A stretch of DNA of 64,000 nt from JAMZMI01 sp039944535 (GTDB lineage: Bacteria > Bacteroidota > Bacteroidia > Cytophagales > Cyclobacteriaceae): the NCBI GenBank assembly GCA_039944535.1, contig JBDUYP010000020.1, positions 62,001 to 126,000 on the forward strand, given 5' to 3'. Position 1 is the stretch's first letter, and every line of letters begins with the position of its first letter. Shown here in pieces: positions 24,564 to 33,784 of the stretch. The translations under genes were made by a program, and so were the position numbers. The notes under the pieces are model-generated. The model did not search any database, was not told the DNA's origin, and worked only from the letters and a program-made list of their open reading frames with translations.

Positions 24564-25454
24564 ATGATAGAATTACCTACTATATCTAGCAATAAAACTG
24601 AACAGCGTGCTAAAAAGCCCAACTGGTTGAGGGTGAAGCTCCCTGTTGGTAAAGAGTACGCCAAGGTTCGCCAGATCGTAGATCAAAATAAACTTCACAC
24701 CATCTGCGAAAGCGGCAATTGCCCTAACATGGGAGAGTGCTGGGGTGCAGGCACAGCTACATTCATGATACTAGGCAATGTCTGTACGAGAAGTTGCACA
24801 TTCTGCGCAGTGGCTACAGGCCGTCCGCCAGAGTACGATGAGGCTGAACCTCAGCGCGTGGCTGAAGCGATCAAAACCATGGGTGTCAAGCATGCGGTAT
24901 TGACTTCAGTCAATCGCGACGAACTCAAAGACAGAGGTGCAGAAATTTGGTATCAGACTGTGGTCAAAACCAAAGAGCTGAGTCCGGAAACAACAATCGA
25001 AACTTTGATTCCCGATGTGAAAAACAACTGGGATGCGCTTTACAGAATGATTGAAGGAGGTCAGGAGGTAGTTTCCCACAACATGGAAACCGTGGAAAGG
25101 CTGTATCGCAGAGTGCGCCCACAGGCCAAATATGCAAGAAGTCTGGAGCAAACCAAGCTCACCAAAGCCGCAGGCATGCGAACCAAATCAGGGATAATGC
25201 TCGGGTTGGGCGAAACGCAAGACGAAGTGCATAAAGCCATAGACGATTTAGTTGAAAATGGACTTGATATTTTGACGCTTGGCCAATACTTGCAGCCGAC
25301 TAAAAGGCACATCGATGTAGCTGAGTTTATTCACCCCGATCAATTCGATGCGTACAGAGAAGAAGGGTTGAAAAGAGGTCTAAAATATGTGGAGTCAGGG
25401 CCTTTGGTTCGCAGTTCTTATCATGCAGAGAGGCATGTGGATGTACCTATTTAA
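24564..25454 (+). CDS. lipA: Lipoyl synthase
   Basis: A 296-residue radical-SAM enzyme that inserts two sulfurs into octanoyl groups on lipoyl domains. Both iron-sulfur sites are visible: the auxiliary cluster cysteines in CESGNCPNMGEC and the radical-SAM cluster in CTRSCTFCAV. Other family segments are VTSVNRDELKDRG, SHNMETVERLYRRVRP and KSGIMLGLGE, and the C-terminal serine ligand in GPLVRSSYHAE. It would serve gcv and the 2-oxoacid dehydrogenase in this window. It ends in a strong terminator. Confidence 0.98.
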   Translation: MIELPTISSNKTEQRAKKPNWLRVKLPVGKEYAKVRQIVDQNKLHTICESGNCPNMGECWGAGTATFMILGNVCTRSCTFCAVATGRPPEYDEAEPQRVAEAIKTMGVKHAVLTSVNRDELKDRGAEIWYQTVVKTKELSPETTIETLIPDVKNNWDALYRMIEGGQEVVSHNMETVERLYRRVRPQAKYARSLEQTKLTKAAGMRTKSGIMLGLGETQDEVHKAIDDLVENGLDILTLGQYLQPTKRHIDVAEFIHPDQFDAYREEGLKRGLKYVESGPLVRSSYHAERHVDVPI

Positions 25455-25468
25455 AACATTATTAAATG

Positions 25469-25504
25469 AAAAAAGGCTCTGGAGTTAACTCCAGAGCCTT
25501 TTTT
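25469..25504. terminator. Bidirectional rho-independent terminator (lipA / AsmA-like gene)
   Basis: A perfect palindrome with an A run on one side and a T run on the other: GGCTCTGGAGTT pairs with AACTCCAGAGCC, flanked by AAAAAA and TTTTTT. It lies between the convergent lipA and AsmA-like genes and can stop transcription from both. Confidence 0.92.
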
Positions 25505-25522
25505 ATTTCATTGGCGATGATC

Positions 25523-28150
25523 TTATTTTTTCTTCTTGAAAAGATTTTTTAGCTCGTCTTTGGCTTTATCAACGGCTTCTTCTTTTTTCTCTTCTATTAC
25601 CTCCTTGGCCTCTTGCTTTGCCTCATCTACTTTTTCCTCAACCACTTCTTTCACTTCCTCCTTCGTTTCTGCAATTTTTTCTTTGGCGGCCTCTTTTACA
25701 GCTGTCTTGGTTCCTCCACCTGACGATGAACTCCCTGATGGTTTCGCGCTTATCAGTTTTACCTCAGGGTCATCATAAGTGCCCTGCACTCCCATTATCA
25801 GGTCGATATTTGGAGAAACCAACTCTTTGCCTCCGGTAAGTGATGAAAGTGTGCTGTTTACCGCTGCGCCTGCCTGACCCGACGGAACAATTGTGAGCAT
25901 CTGAAAGTCCAGACTTCCATCTACACCTGAATTGCCGCTGATGGTTGTTTTTCTGCCACCAAGTGTCACATCAAAAGGCTCCACATATACACGGCCTTCG
26001 GTGATTTCAACTTCCATATCAACATCCTTGATCTTCAATGAGCCATCTTTTGCGTCTAGCTTACTTACCGAAGAAACGGCCTTGAGCAACTTAACATCTT
26101 GTAGCGTAGCATCTGCAATTGATAGGGTACCTTGACCTTCCATATCCTCATACACCGGGCTCATGTCGTTGGTCATAGAGCCTGCCAGACTGAATCCCGC
26201 TCCAAACTTGCCGTCCATTTTTTCCGCAAATGGCGCTAGCTTTTTCACAGTATTGAATGACTCAAAAGCCGAGGCAATAGACAAATGCTCAATTTTAAAA
26301 TCAAAATCATAAAGAGGGGCCGGAAGTTCTTCTGTAGCGATGTATGCTCCGTTCATTTCAAAATATCCGTCGAGCAAATCGAACCCTACCTTTTCTAACC
26401 CGAGAGCTCCATTTCTCACAATTACTTTTCCTTTAAAATCCTTTAAGTCCAGGTTATCATACTGGATCAAGTCAATATTAGAAGTGAACTCAAAATCAAT
26501 ATTGGTAGGAACCATCGCCGCTTCCATGGTAGTGGTATCTTCGGCTACTTCCTCTACTGTCTCATCTTCTGACATCCATTCATCCACATACACTCCCGAA
26601 GAAGCAAAGTTGAGCTTGCCATAAACCGTGGCACTATCCGACAACACATACTCCAGATAATTGGAAATTTTACCGTTCATGTTTAGGTCGGTCTTTCCAG
26701 CATTTCCTTTGAATGTGACCAGACTTATTTCCTTAGGGTTAAATGTCAGCTTGGTAGTGCTGATGCCAAACCCTTGTGGCATATCATCTGCTATATATTG
26801 AAAATCATTTAGCACCATTTCCCCCGATGTAGCTATCTTGGAATATCGCTCTGCTTCGAGATCAGACATTCTTCCTGTTGTTTGCATGGCAGTTGTCATG
26901 ATTCCTTTAAGCTCCATGCCCTCCAAAGGAACGATATTCGTGATTTTTTCTAAATCAAAACTCCCATCAACCTTGAGGTCCCAGAAGTAGTCTTCAAAAT
27001 CCTTAAAAACAAGAGATGCCGTAAATGGGTTTCCGTCGACAGCCATCCCGAATTTATTAACGACAAAGCTCGTTTCACGCAAGTCTGCTGATGGGTAATC
27101 GAAAGTTGCATTTATATTGATCTGATCCATCGGAATAGGATAATCAGCATAAGCAACATTCCCATCTGCTACACTGAAGTGCGCCATCACTTGCGGCATT
27201 GACTCATCATTGTAGGTTCCTTTTACATAACCATCAAAACCCACTACACCGGAGGCGTCAACTCCCTCCAGATATGTTTCATAGTCTCCCGGAACGAGGG
27301 AAAGCACGCTTTTCATATCTATATCCTTGCCGGAAAAATTGATTTCCATGTCAATGTCATCTTCCGGCATGCTGATAAAACCATCCATACCAAATGCGAA
27401 GTTGTTGACGGCAAAATTGTTTTCCATGAAAGTGAATTTCATGTTGGCCATGTCCATCGCCATAATAATGTCTGCGATGAAAGTTTTCTTGGACATATAA
27501 ATCACTCCGTCATAGCCAAGAGATAACTGATCGACGGTCGTGTTGGTGACCATGTCAAAAATGTCCGCACTAAAATCTCCCGACCCTGTGTGGTTCAGTC
27601 CATATATCCTAGCTACCATCGGGATCGATTTGTCATCATATAACACATTCCCATTTCGGATTTCCCATCCTTGAAATTGAATGCCAAAATCGGCAGCCTC
27701 CTCGCCAGGCGCAACCTCATCCGCAGGTTCTTCACTTTCATCACCTGAAGACTTGGCTATGTCATAGTTGGCCTGGCCGTCCTTAAGCACCTTTACTTTT
27801 ATGTTTGGCTCGTCCAGAAGGACGTTTATAATTTTGAGTTTTTCTCCGCTTATCACGGACATTATGTCGAGTGTTATTTCAAAGGCTTTCACATCGACAA
27901 GTGTATCACCTTCAAAAGCACCTACACCAGCAATGCCAAATCGATTAATTGTAAGAGATAAATCCGGAAAACTTCTGAAAAGAGACAAGTCAAGGGCATC
28001 CTTCTCATAATATACTTCTGCATAGAGGTTTTCGTCCAGAGCCTTGTCCACAGCAGCGCGAATGTCATCTTTGAATATGATGGGGAGCACAGCCGCTGCT
28101 GCCACCAGCACAACAAGCAAAATACCGAATGCAATAAATATCTTTTTCAT
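25523..28150 (-). CDS. AsmA-family envelope protein
   Basis: An 875-residue protein. One N-terminal membrane helix (KKIFIAFGILLVVLVAAAAVLPIIF) is followed by a long beta-rich region with the AsmA-type opening (LSLFRSFPDLSLTINRFGI) and the conserved C-terminal part (GAGFSLAGSMTNDMSPVYEDMEGQG, LQDVKLLKAVSSVSKL). AsmA-like proteins span the periplasm as beta-groove proteins and are linked to lipid transport or outer-membrane homeostasis. The last about 70 residues form a highly charged Lys/Glu/Ala coil (KEAAKEKIAETKEEVKEVVE...). It is monocistronic, with the lipA terminator serving both genes. Confidence 0.85.
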   Translation of the reverse strand: MKKIFIAFGILLVVLVAAAAVLPIIFKDDIRAAVDKALDENLYAEVYYEKDALDLSLFRSFPDLSLTINRFGIAGVGAFEGDTLVDVKAFEITLDIMSVISGEKLKIINVLLDEPNIKVKVLKDGQANYDIAKSSGDESEEPADEVAPGEEAADFGIQFQGWEIRNGNVLYDDKSIPMVARIYGLNHTGSGDFSADIFDMVTNTTVDQLSLGYDGVIYMSKKTFIADIIMAMDMANMKFTFMENNFAVNNFAFGMDGFISMPEDDIDMEINFSGKDIDMKSVLSLVPGDYETYLEGVDASGVVGFDGYVKGTYNDESMPQVMAHFSVADGNVAYADYPIPMDQININATFDYPSADLRETSFVVNKFGMAVDGNPFTASLVFKDFEDYFWDLKVDGSFDLEKITNIVPLEGMELKGIMTTAMQTTGRMSDLEAERYSKIATSGEMVLNDFQYIADDMPQGFGISTTKLTFNPKEISLVTFKGNAGKTDLNMNGKISNYLEYVLSDSATVYGKLNFASSGVYVDEWMSEDETVEEVAEDTTTMEAAMVPTNIDFEFTSNIDLIQYDNLDLKDFKGKVIVRNGALGLEKVGFDLLDGYFEMNGAYIATEELPAPLYDFDFKIEHLSIASAFESFNTVKKLAPFAEKMDGKFGAGFSLAGSMTNDMSPVYEDMEGQGTLSIADATLQDVKLLKAVSSVSKLDAKDGSLKIKDVDMEVEITEGRVYVEPFDVTLGGRKTTISGNSGVDGSLDFQMLTIVPSGQAGAAVNSTLSSLTGGKELVSPNIDLIMGVQGTYDDPEVKLISAKPSGSSSSGGGTKTAVKEAAKEKIAETKEEVKEVVEEKVDEAKQEAKEVIEEKKEEAVDKAKDELKNLFKKKK

Positions 28151-28271
28151 AACGTACGTGTTGATTTTAGTAGTACCAAAATACCAAATAGTATCGGCTT
28201 GCCCTAGGTGATAACCTAAAGATAATGCCGGTTAAATAAGGTCAGGTCGATGAAAAAAGGAGGGCGAGCGC

Positions 28272-28670
28272 TTATTTTTCCAATGTAAGGAAAATATCAT
28301 CCATAAGCTGAAGGCCTATTTTCTTTTCCCCTGACTCACGTATGCTGTACACCATTCCGGGAGTATCCTGATCATTGATAAGGATCAATGAATCACCAGA
28401 AACTTTCCAAACCAGCACATGATCAAGTGTGTCTTTGCTGAATACACACCCTTCAAACCCGAATGCCTTGATATTGACGCTATCTCCCGTAAAGATGAAT
28501 TTACCAGGCATGGTATAATCCGTTATGCCTTCAATACCTTCAAAAGAAGCAGGATCCGTTTTCCAGGTCGCTTGCCACTCTCCGGCCCAGTGTGCGGGTC
28601 GTTCATTCTTCTTTGTTTCGGTACAGGAAAACGCTGCAACTAAAGCAATTAAAAAAATGGTTTTACGCAT
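28272..28670 (-). CDS. Small predicted lipoprotein
   Basis: A 132-residue protein with a short hydrophobic N-terminus and lipobox LVAAFSCTET (Cys near residue 16). The mature part looks like a small beta barrel of the lipocalin-like type, with evenly spaced strands (GEWQATWKTD, GKFIFTGDSVNIKAFG, VLVWKVSGDSLILIND), a form often annotated as a hypothetical lipoprotein in Bacteroidota. No catalytic residues are recognised. It lies about 30 bases from the aldehyde dehydrogenase stop and may be co-transcribed. Confidence 0.7.
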   Translation of the reverse strand: MRKTIFLIALVAAFSCTETKKNERPAHWAGEWQATWKTDPASFEGIEGITDYTMPGKFIFTGDSVNIKAFGFEGCVFSKDTLDHVLVWKVSGDSLILINDQDTPGMVYSIRESGEKKIGLQLMDDIFLTLEK

Positions 28671-28703
28671 GGTTCAGGGATTTTTAGGGTGTCAAAAGTA
28701 AGA

Positions 28704-30074
28704 CTAAAAATACTTTATCAGCATATCCAAAAGCTTATTTTTCCACTTATTGGCAGGAGGGTATAGCAGCCCACTCATTGTCAGTCCTATTTTTTGTTTC
28801 AATACTGCCTTTTCGTTAGAGAAAGCCCTAAAACCATATTCTCCATGAGATTTACCAAAACCACTGTTGTTGACACCACCAAAAGGCAAATGGGGGTGGG
28901 CAAACTGTAGCACACAGTCATTAACTACAACAGAGCCCGAACTTGTCTGGCGCAAAACGAAATTCTTATTTTTTCTGCTTTTCGAAAAAAGATATAGGGC
29001 CAGAGGTTTCTCTGCTTCGTTGATAGTAGCCACAACTTGATCTAGTTCTTCAAATTCGATGATCGAAAGAATAGGCCCAAAAATTTCTTCTCGCATCAAA
29101 CCTGATTCCGCTGAGATATCCTTGCAAATCACAGGATCGATAATCAACTCACTTTTATCCACTTTTCCAGAAAGCAAAATGCTGGATTCAGAAGTCTCTT
29201 TTAATAACTCACTAAGTCTATCAAAATGCTTTTCGTTTACAATGCGGGTATAGTCTTCTGGTTTTCCAAAAAGCTTTGATACCTCATTTTTTAATTGTGT
29301 TATAAACTCATCACTAATACTCCTGTGAATGTAGAGGTGATCTGGGGCTACACAGGTTTGTCCAGCATTTATCCATTTGCCCCAGGCTATTTTATGTGCC
29401 GCATCCTTTATACTGGCTGTTTCATCCACAATGGTTGGCGACTTGCCCCCTAGCTCCAGTGTCACCGAACTAAGATGTGCCGCTGCGTGCTTCATGATGA
29501 TCTTGCCAACCGCCGGTGAGCCTGTAAAAAATATGTGGTTGAAGGGTAGCTGCAAAAGCTGCTGGGCTACATTGGCATCTCCTTCATAAACCACAGCAAC
29601 TTCCTCATCAAAAAGCGCTTCCACCATGGTTTTGAGAAGCGCCGAAGTGGCAGGAGTAAATTCGGATGGTTTCAAAAAAACTGTGTTTCCTGCCGAAAGA
29701 GCCGATATAAGTGGCCCCACAGCCAACATAAACGGGTAATTCCACGGGGATATTATCAAACAGACTCCTTTTGGCTCGTAAGCAATTTTTGCTCGTGTAC
29801 CAATGAAGGTCATAGAGCTTTTAACTTGCTTAGCTCTAGACCACAGGTTCAATTTTCGGCGTGCCTTTCTCACTTCTGACAGAGCAGGGAAAACTTCGCT
29901 TATATCAGCCTCGTGTGCTGACTTGCCTAAATCCGATGCTAAAGCAGCCTTAATGGCTTCTCTGTTTTGCAGCATCCATTTTTCAAGAACTTCAAGTCGT
30001 TTCTTTCGCAGAGATATTTTTTCACTTCTGAGCTCAATGGATTTGCGTTGCTGCCTGTTGAAGGTTTTTTTCAT
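28704..30074 (-). CDS. Aldehyde dehydrogenase (class 3-like)
   Basis: A 456-residue NAD(P)-dependent aldehyde dehydrogenase. It has the cofactor/oxyanion segment ISPWNYPFMLAVGPLISAL, FTGSPAVGKIIM, the general-base Glu in VTLELGGKSP (about residue 206) and the catalytic Cys in WINAGQTCVAPD (about 240). The short length and a C-terminal hydrophobic/basic tail (LLYPPANKWKNKLLDMLIKYF) fit the fatty-aldehyde/class 3 group, which can be membrane-associated. The physiological substrate is unknown. It diverges from the transglutaminase-like gene across a region with several TTAAC-type boxes. Confidence 0.93.
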   Translation of the reverse strand: MKKTFNRQQRKSIELRSEKISLRKKRLEVLEKWMLQNREAIKAALASDLGKSAHEADISEVFPALSEVRKARRKLNLWSRAKQVKSSMTFIGTRAKIAYEPKGVCLIISPWNYPFMLAVGPLISALSAGNTVFLKPSEFTPATSALLKTMVEALFDEEVAVVYEGDANVAQQLLQLPFNHIFFTGSPAVGKIIMKHAAAHLSSVTLELGGKSPTIVDETASIKDAAHKIAWGKWINAGQTCVAPDHLYIHRSISDEFITQLKNEVSKLFGKPEDYTRIVNEKHFDRLSELLKETSESSILLSGKVDKSELIIDPVICKDISAESGLMREEIFGPILSIIEFEELDQVVATINEAEKPLALYLFSKSRKNKNFVLRQTSSGSVVVNDCVLQFAHPHLPFGGVNNSGFGKSHGEYGFRAFSNEKAVLKQKIGLTMSGLLYPPANKWKNKLLDMLIKYF

Positions 30075-30161
30075 TTGACGTTGGGGTGAAACCTATTCAT
30101 AAGTTTGATTGTTAACATTTGGGTAACATTATAATAATCTGTTAACTTTAACATAACACAA

Positions 30162-30968
30162 ATGGATGATTTGATTAACATTCATCTCGGTTCTGATATT
30201 TTGAAAGTTAAATTATCCATATTCTCATTTCTACTTTTGGCTCATTTTGTAAGTCAAAGTCAAGTGAATATACATGACTTTCATTCTGAGTTTGAGCAAA
30301 ATTCATTTAACGAAAATTCTGAAAATGCTTTAGCACTTCTACTGGCCAGCGATCAAAGCATGACCGTGGATAAATATACTGAGTTTGAAAGTGAGTTTTC
30401 GGATATGCTGGACAAGCTTCGTAGAACTAAGACACGAAGTAGAAGTAACTCGCAATTTCTTGAAAAAGCATTTTATCAAGTTCATAGAAAGAACCTGAAC
30501 TGGTATGAAAACTATGTTTCGTTCGCTCAGACACTAGAATCCAAGAAATACGACTGCTTGACAGGTACTGCTCTTTATGCTCTCATTTTGGACAAAATGG
30601 AAATTCCCTACAAAGTACTCGAATTTGACTTTCACATTTTTCTGCTCGCAGAGGCAGATGGGAAGGAAATGCTGATTGAAGCAACAGACCCTTTGGATGG
30701 GTTTATAACTGACGCTGATGAAATTGAGCGAAGGATTAAGTCTAGCCTTTTGAATGAGCAGTATAAAGACCAGTACTACCGTACTTATCTTCAAAATGAG
30801 ATCAATCTTGTGGAGTTGGCCGGATTGCAGTACTACAACCTGGCTGTGGACTTATTTAACAAGAAAAAATATAAGGAAGCCAAAAGCTTTATCAAAAAGG
30901 CGAATGTGCTGTACCCTAGTGAAAGGATACAGCAAACCGCACGGTTAATTACTTCGGTAAGTCTCTAA
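30162..30968 (+). CDS. Exported transglutaminase-like cysteine-fold protein
   Basis: A protein of up to 268 residues. From the annotated ATG a signal-like helix occurs late (residues 17-32, KLSIFSFLLLAHFVSQSQ); a TTG at 30201 would give LKVKLSIFSFLL directly and may be the true start. A putative Cys-His-Asp triad is visible: Cys in KYDCLTGTALYALIL (about 130), His in LEFDFHIFLLAE (about 157) and Asp in MLIEATDPLDG (about 175), the order of transglutaminase-like folds. A TPR-like helix pair (YNLAVDLFNKKKYKEAKSFIKKANVLYP) ends the protein. The substrate is unknown, possibly a peptide or cell-wall amide. Confidence 0.65.
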   Translation: MDDLINIHLGSDILKVKLSIFSFLLLAHFVSQSQVNIHDFHSEFEQNSFNENSENALALLLASDQSMTVDKYTEFESEFSDMLDKLRRTKTRSRSNSQFLEKAFYQVHRKNLNWYENYVSFAQTLESKKYDCLTGTALYALILDKMEIPYKVLEFDFHIFLLAEADGKEMLIEATDPLDGFITDADEIERRIKSSLLNEQYKDQYYRTYLQNEINLVELAGLQYYNLAVDLFNKKKYKEAKSFIKKANVLYPSERIQQTARLITSVSL

Positions 30969-30972
30969 TTTT

Positions 30973-33027
30973 TCATTCCAGAATCTGGAACTCCACTCTT
31001 CTATTTCGGCTTCTACCTTCATTGGTGTCATTGCTGGCCACTGGTTTGGTTTCTCCATAGCCTACTACGTCCATTTTGTCTCCGGTAATTCCTCTTTGTC
31101 TGAAATATGTGTATACAGCTCTGGCTCTTCTTTGAGATAGCCCTTTGTTGTACGCATCATCACCAACAGAATCGGTATGTCCAGAAATCTGGATTTTCTT
31201 GATGTTACCATCCTGCAAGTGTTCCAATATTCTATTGAGCTCCGGATAAGACGATGTTTTTAGAACCGCCTTATCAAAGTCGAAGAAGATATTGTTGATA
31301 ACAATCTTGGCTTCTTTTTCAATTTTTGTAAGGGTCAGATTCTGTTCAACAGAATCACTTGAGGAGACGTCATTGAAGTCAAAGTTTTGATTTTGAGAAA
31401 GGTACCCGTCCAGTTTGGCCAGCAAGCCATATCTAGCCCCGGCTCGTACTTTAAACTTGTAAGTGCTGCCTTGTGTTTGCACATTTCCTACATCTACTCC
31501 ATCTGGCAATCTTTCTACTAATACGATAGCATTGTCTATGCCTTCACCTGTGCCTCCATCTATTACTTTTCCGTAAACGGTCATAAATATTTCATCTGGC
31601 TCAGGTTCTGACAGATGCTCCATAGATGCTGCCACCGGGCTAGAGTCGTCTATGAATAGCTCTTCTGCTTTGAATCTGAAAATGTCCGTATCTTCATCCA
31701 TATCTCCTCTGGAAAAGTAGATGTGCTTACCAGATGAAGGAATACTAAAATACTGATCGTCTTGCTCACTATTGATTCCCGCACCGAGGTTTTCTGGTAT
31801 AGACCATTTCTCCCAAGACTCGTCCAGTCTCATCGCCACAAAAATGTCAGATCCGCCATATCCGCTGATCCCATTTGTAGAGTAATATAGTGTGCGACCG
31901 TCCTGAGCCAGGAACGGTGCAAAATCCTCACCGGCAGTGTTGATATCCTGGCCTAGATTTTTTGGCTCGGTCCATATCTTCCCTTTCTTGAAGGAAACAT
32001 ACAAGTCCCTTGCTCCATAAGAGTCATCGCGTTCTACTGAGGTCACAATCGCCTCTCCACTTGGTACAAGGAAAAAATCAGCTTTTGGTGAGTAGTTGTA
32101 TTCGTTTTCTATTTCCATGGATTCCGGATTCTCAAAATTGTCTCCTTTTCTTTTCGAAATAGATACTCCTGCATACATTCTCCCTTTTTTTCCATATCGG
32201 TTTCCGAGGATCAGCGTTTCTTCTCCATCCACCATGGTGATGGAGCTTATGAAATTTGGCCCTGCGGTATTTAGCGGATCTCCCAAATTAACTGCGGGTT
32301 TCCATTTTCCTGTTTCCTCGTCGAGTTCGGACATCCAGATATCCTCAGGATCGTCCACTCCACCCACATTGTCCGGGTGATACTTACGGCTGAAATATAG
32401 TCTTTTACCATCTGGTGAAATTATCGGGCTGTTTTCCTGATAAGTACTGTTCACATTGGCTCCAAGCTTTTCCGTTTCCACCTTGCTGTTTACTCCTGGA
32501 ACCAGGTTGATCAAAACGCTGATAGGAATATTGGAGGCTGAAATCCCAACGGCATCAATACTATTGAAACCCGGAACGGCTTCACCATCCAACACCACCT
32601 TGATGGCATATACATCGTAAGGGGTATCGTCAAAGAATAAATTCAGGAGCCTACTTTCTATAGGAATAGCTCTAGGTGTAAGTTCAAAAAGCAGGTACTC
32701 GTCGTATTGCTCATTGTAGGCATAGACAGCTTTTACTGCACCCGGATTTTCAGACTCAGCTATGGCAACTTGTTTTGCTTTAATTGGCTGATCAAATGAA
32801 ACAACAATAAATTGTTCGTCATTGTCATTTTTTGGTCTCCAGGCATTGGGATTGTCTCCTCCTGATGGCAGCACGTTTGGTTTGTGCAAAGCCTGAATGG
32901 CAGAATATCCCAACCTTCCGTATTCAGAAGTGACATCCACCACTTCTGATCCCCAAACGACAGTTTCCTGAGCTTGTATTGACGACCAGATGACCAGTGC
33001 CAATAAAGTGATTGCAAATTTATTCAT
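30973..33027 (-). CDS. OmpA-family protein with PD40 propeller repeats
   Basis: A 684-residue exported protein (signal MNKFAITLLALVIWSSIQAQ). Residues about 25-180 form a beta domain, perhaps discoidin-like. Residues about 205-450 carry PD40/WD40-like propeller repeats (PIISPDGKRLYFSRK, APFLAQDGRTLYYSTN, YFSIPSSGKHIYFSR). A carboxypeptidase-regulatory-like beta domain follows (about 485-560), then a C-terminal OmpA peptidoglycan-binding domain (FFDFDKAVLKTSSYPELNRI, ISGHTDSVGDDAYNKGLSQRRA, GYGETKPVASN). This architecture is widespread in gliding Bacteroidota and resembles T9SS-associated PorE-type proteins. It is 16 bases downstream of a second OmpA-family gene. Confidence 0.88.
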   Translation of the reverse strand: MNKFAITLLALVIWSSIQAQETVVWGSEVVDVTSEYGRLGYSAIQALHKPNVLPSGGDNPNAWRPKNDNDEQFIVVSFDQPIKAKQVAIAESENPGAVKAVYAYNEQYDEYLLFELTPRAIPIESRLLNLFFDDTPYDVYAIKVVLDGEAVPGFNSIDAVGISASNIPISVLINLVPGVNSKVETEKLGANVNSTYQENSPIISPDGKRLYFSRKYHPDNVGGVDDPEDIWMSELDEETGKWKPAVNLGDPLNTAGPNFISSITMVDGEETLILGNRYGKKGRMYAGVSISKRKGDNFENPESMEIENEYNYSPKADFFLVPSGEAIVTSVERDDSYGARDLYVSFKKGKIWTEPKNLGQDINTAGEDFAPFLAQDGRTLYYSTNGISGYGGSDIFVAMRLDESWEKWSIPENLGAGINSEQDDQYFSIPSSGKHIYFSRGDMDEDTDIFRFKAEELFIDDSSPVAASMEHLSEPEPDEIFMTVYGKVIDGGTGEGIDNAIVLVERLPDGVDVGNVQTQGSTYKFKVRAGARYGLLAKLDGYLSQNQNFDFNDVSSSDSVEQNLTLTKIEKEAKIVINNIFFDFDKAVLKTSSYPELNRILEHLQDGNIKKIQISGHTDSVGDDAYNKGLSQRRARAVYTYFRQRGITGDKMDVVGYGETKPVASNDTNEGRSRNRRVEFQILE

Positions 33028-33043
33028 AAGATTTAGGCGTTTT

Positions 33044-33736
33044 CTATTTTCGTATTACCCTGACCTCTACACGACGGTTTTTGGTTTTAGCTTCGTCCGT
33101 TCGCTCGGTAGTCAAGGGTTGGGTACCACCAAAAGCTTTGGTAAGCACCCTGGATTTTTTCACTCCTTTTTTTGTGAGGTATTCTTTTACTGCTTCCACA
33201 CGAGCTTGCGAAAGCCTCATGTTAGCATCTGCATTACCTGCAAAATCTGTATGTCCTTCTAGCTGTATTACCGTGTTGGGCTTGGACTCAAGCCAACTCA
33301 CCAATTCGTCCAACTCGTTATTTGAACTTTCGGTAATCCTATCACTGCCCCTGGCAAAAATTAAGTTTTCAAGGGTGATTAGTTCTATTTCCTCTCCTGG
33401 AGCCAGATACATTGTGAAAGCAAAAGACCCATCACCATCTTCATCACGTATGGTGACTTCTTGTTTGGAGTGGTTATAGTCTGTTTTTTTTGCTGAAAAG
33501 TTGTAGGCTATATCTTTGATTAGGAAAAATTCGGCTTCTCCATCAGTGCCGCTTGTCCCCATTCCCATGTCATCATAATATGGAAGCTTTTCATACAAAA
33601 CTGATGCTGTGATAGCTGAAGAGTCCTTTTCATTAAGGGTTTTAACGAAGACTTTGACAAAAACCTCCTCTTCGGTTTGGGCAAATGCCAAAACGGAAAT
33701 TGTCAGGAAAAAGGCTGTGATAATGGTTTTAGACAT
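33044..33736 (-). CDS. OmpA-family periplasmic protein
   Basis: A 230-residue protein with signal peptide MSKTIITAFFLTISVLAFAQ. Residues about 20-115 form a beta domain with the same style of sequence as the regulatory-like domain of the neighbour (VFVKTLNEKDSSAITASVLYE). The C-terminal OmpA domain has LIFARGSDRITESSNNELDEL, LEGHTDFAGNADANMRLSQARV and AFGGTQPLTTERTDEAKTKNRRVEVRV. It probably anchors to peptidoglycan. It lies immediately upstream of the larger OmpA/PD40 gene in the same direction, so they are likely co-expressed. Confidence 0.87.
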   Translation of the reverse strand: MSKTIITAFFLTISVLAFAQTEEEVFVKVFVKTLNEKDSSAITASVLYEKLPYYDDMGMGTSGTDGEAEFFLIKDIAYNFSAKKTDYNHSKQEVTIRDEDGDGSFAFTMYLAPGEEIELITLENLIFARGSDRITESSNNELDELVSWLESKPNTVIQLEGHTDFAGNADANMRLSQARVEAVKEYLTKKGVKKSRVLTKAFGGTQPLTTERTDEAKTKNRRVEVRVIRK

Positions 33737-33784
33737 GTGAGCGGATATTTATTAAAAAACGAAATAACGTATTTATACCGAAAT

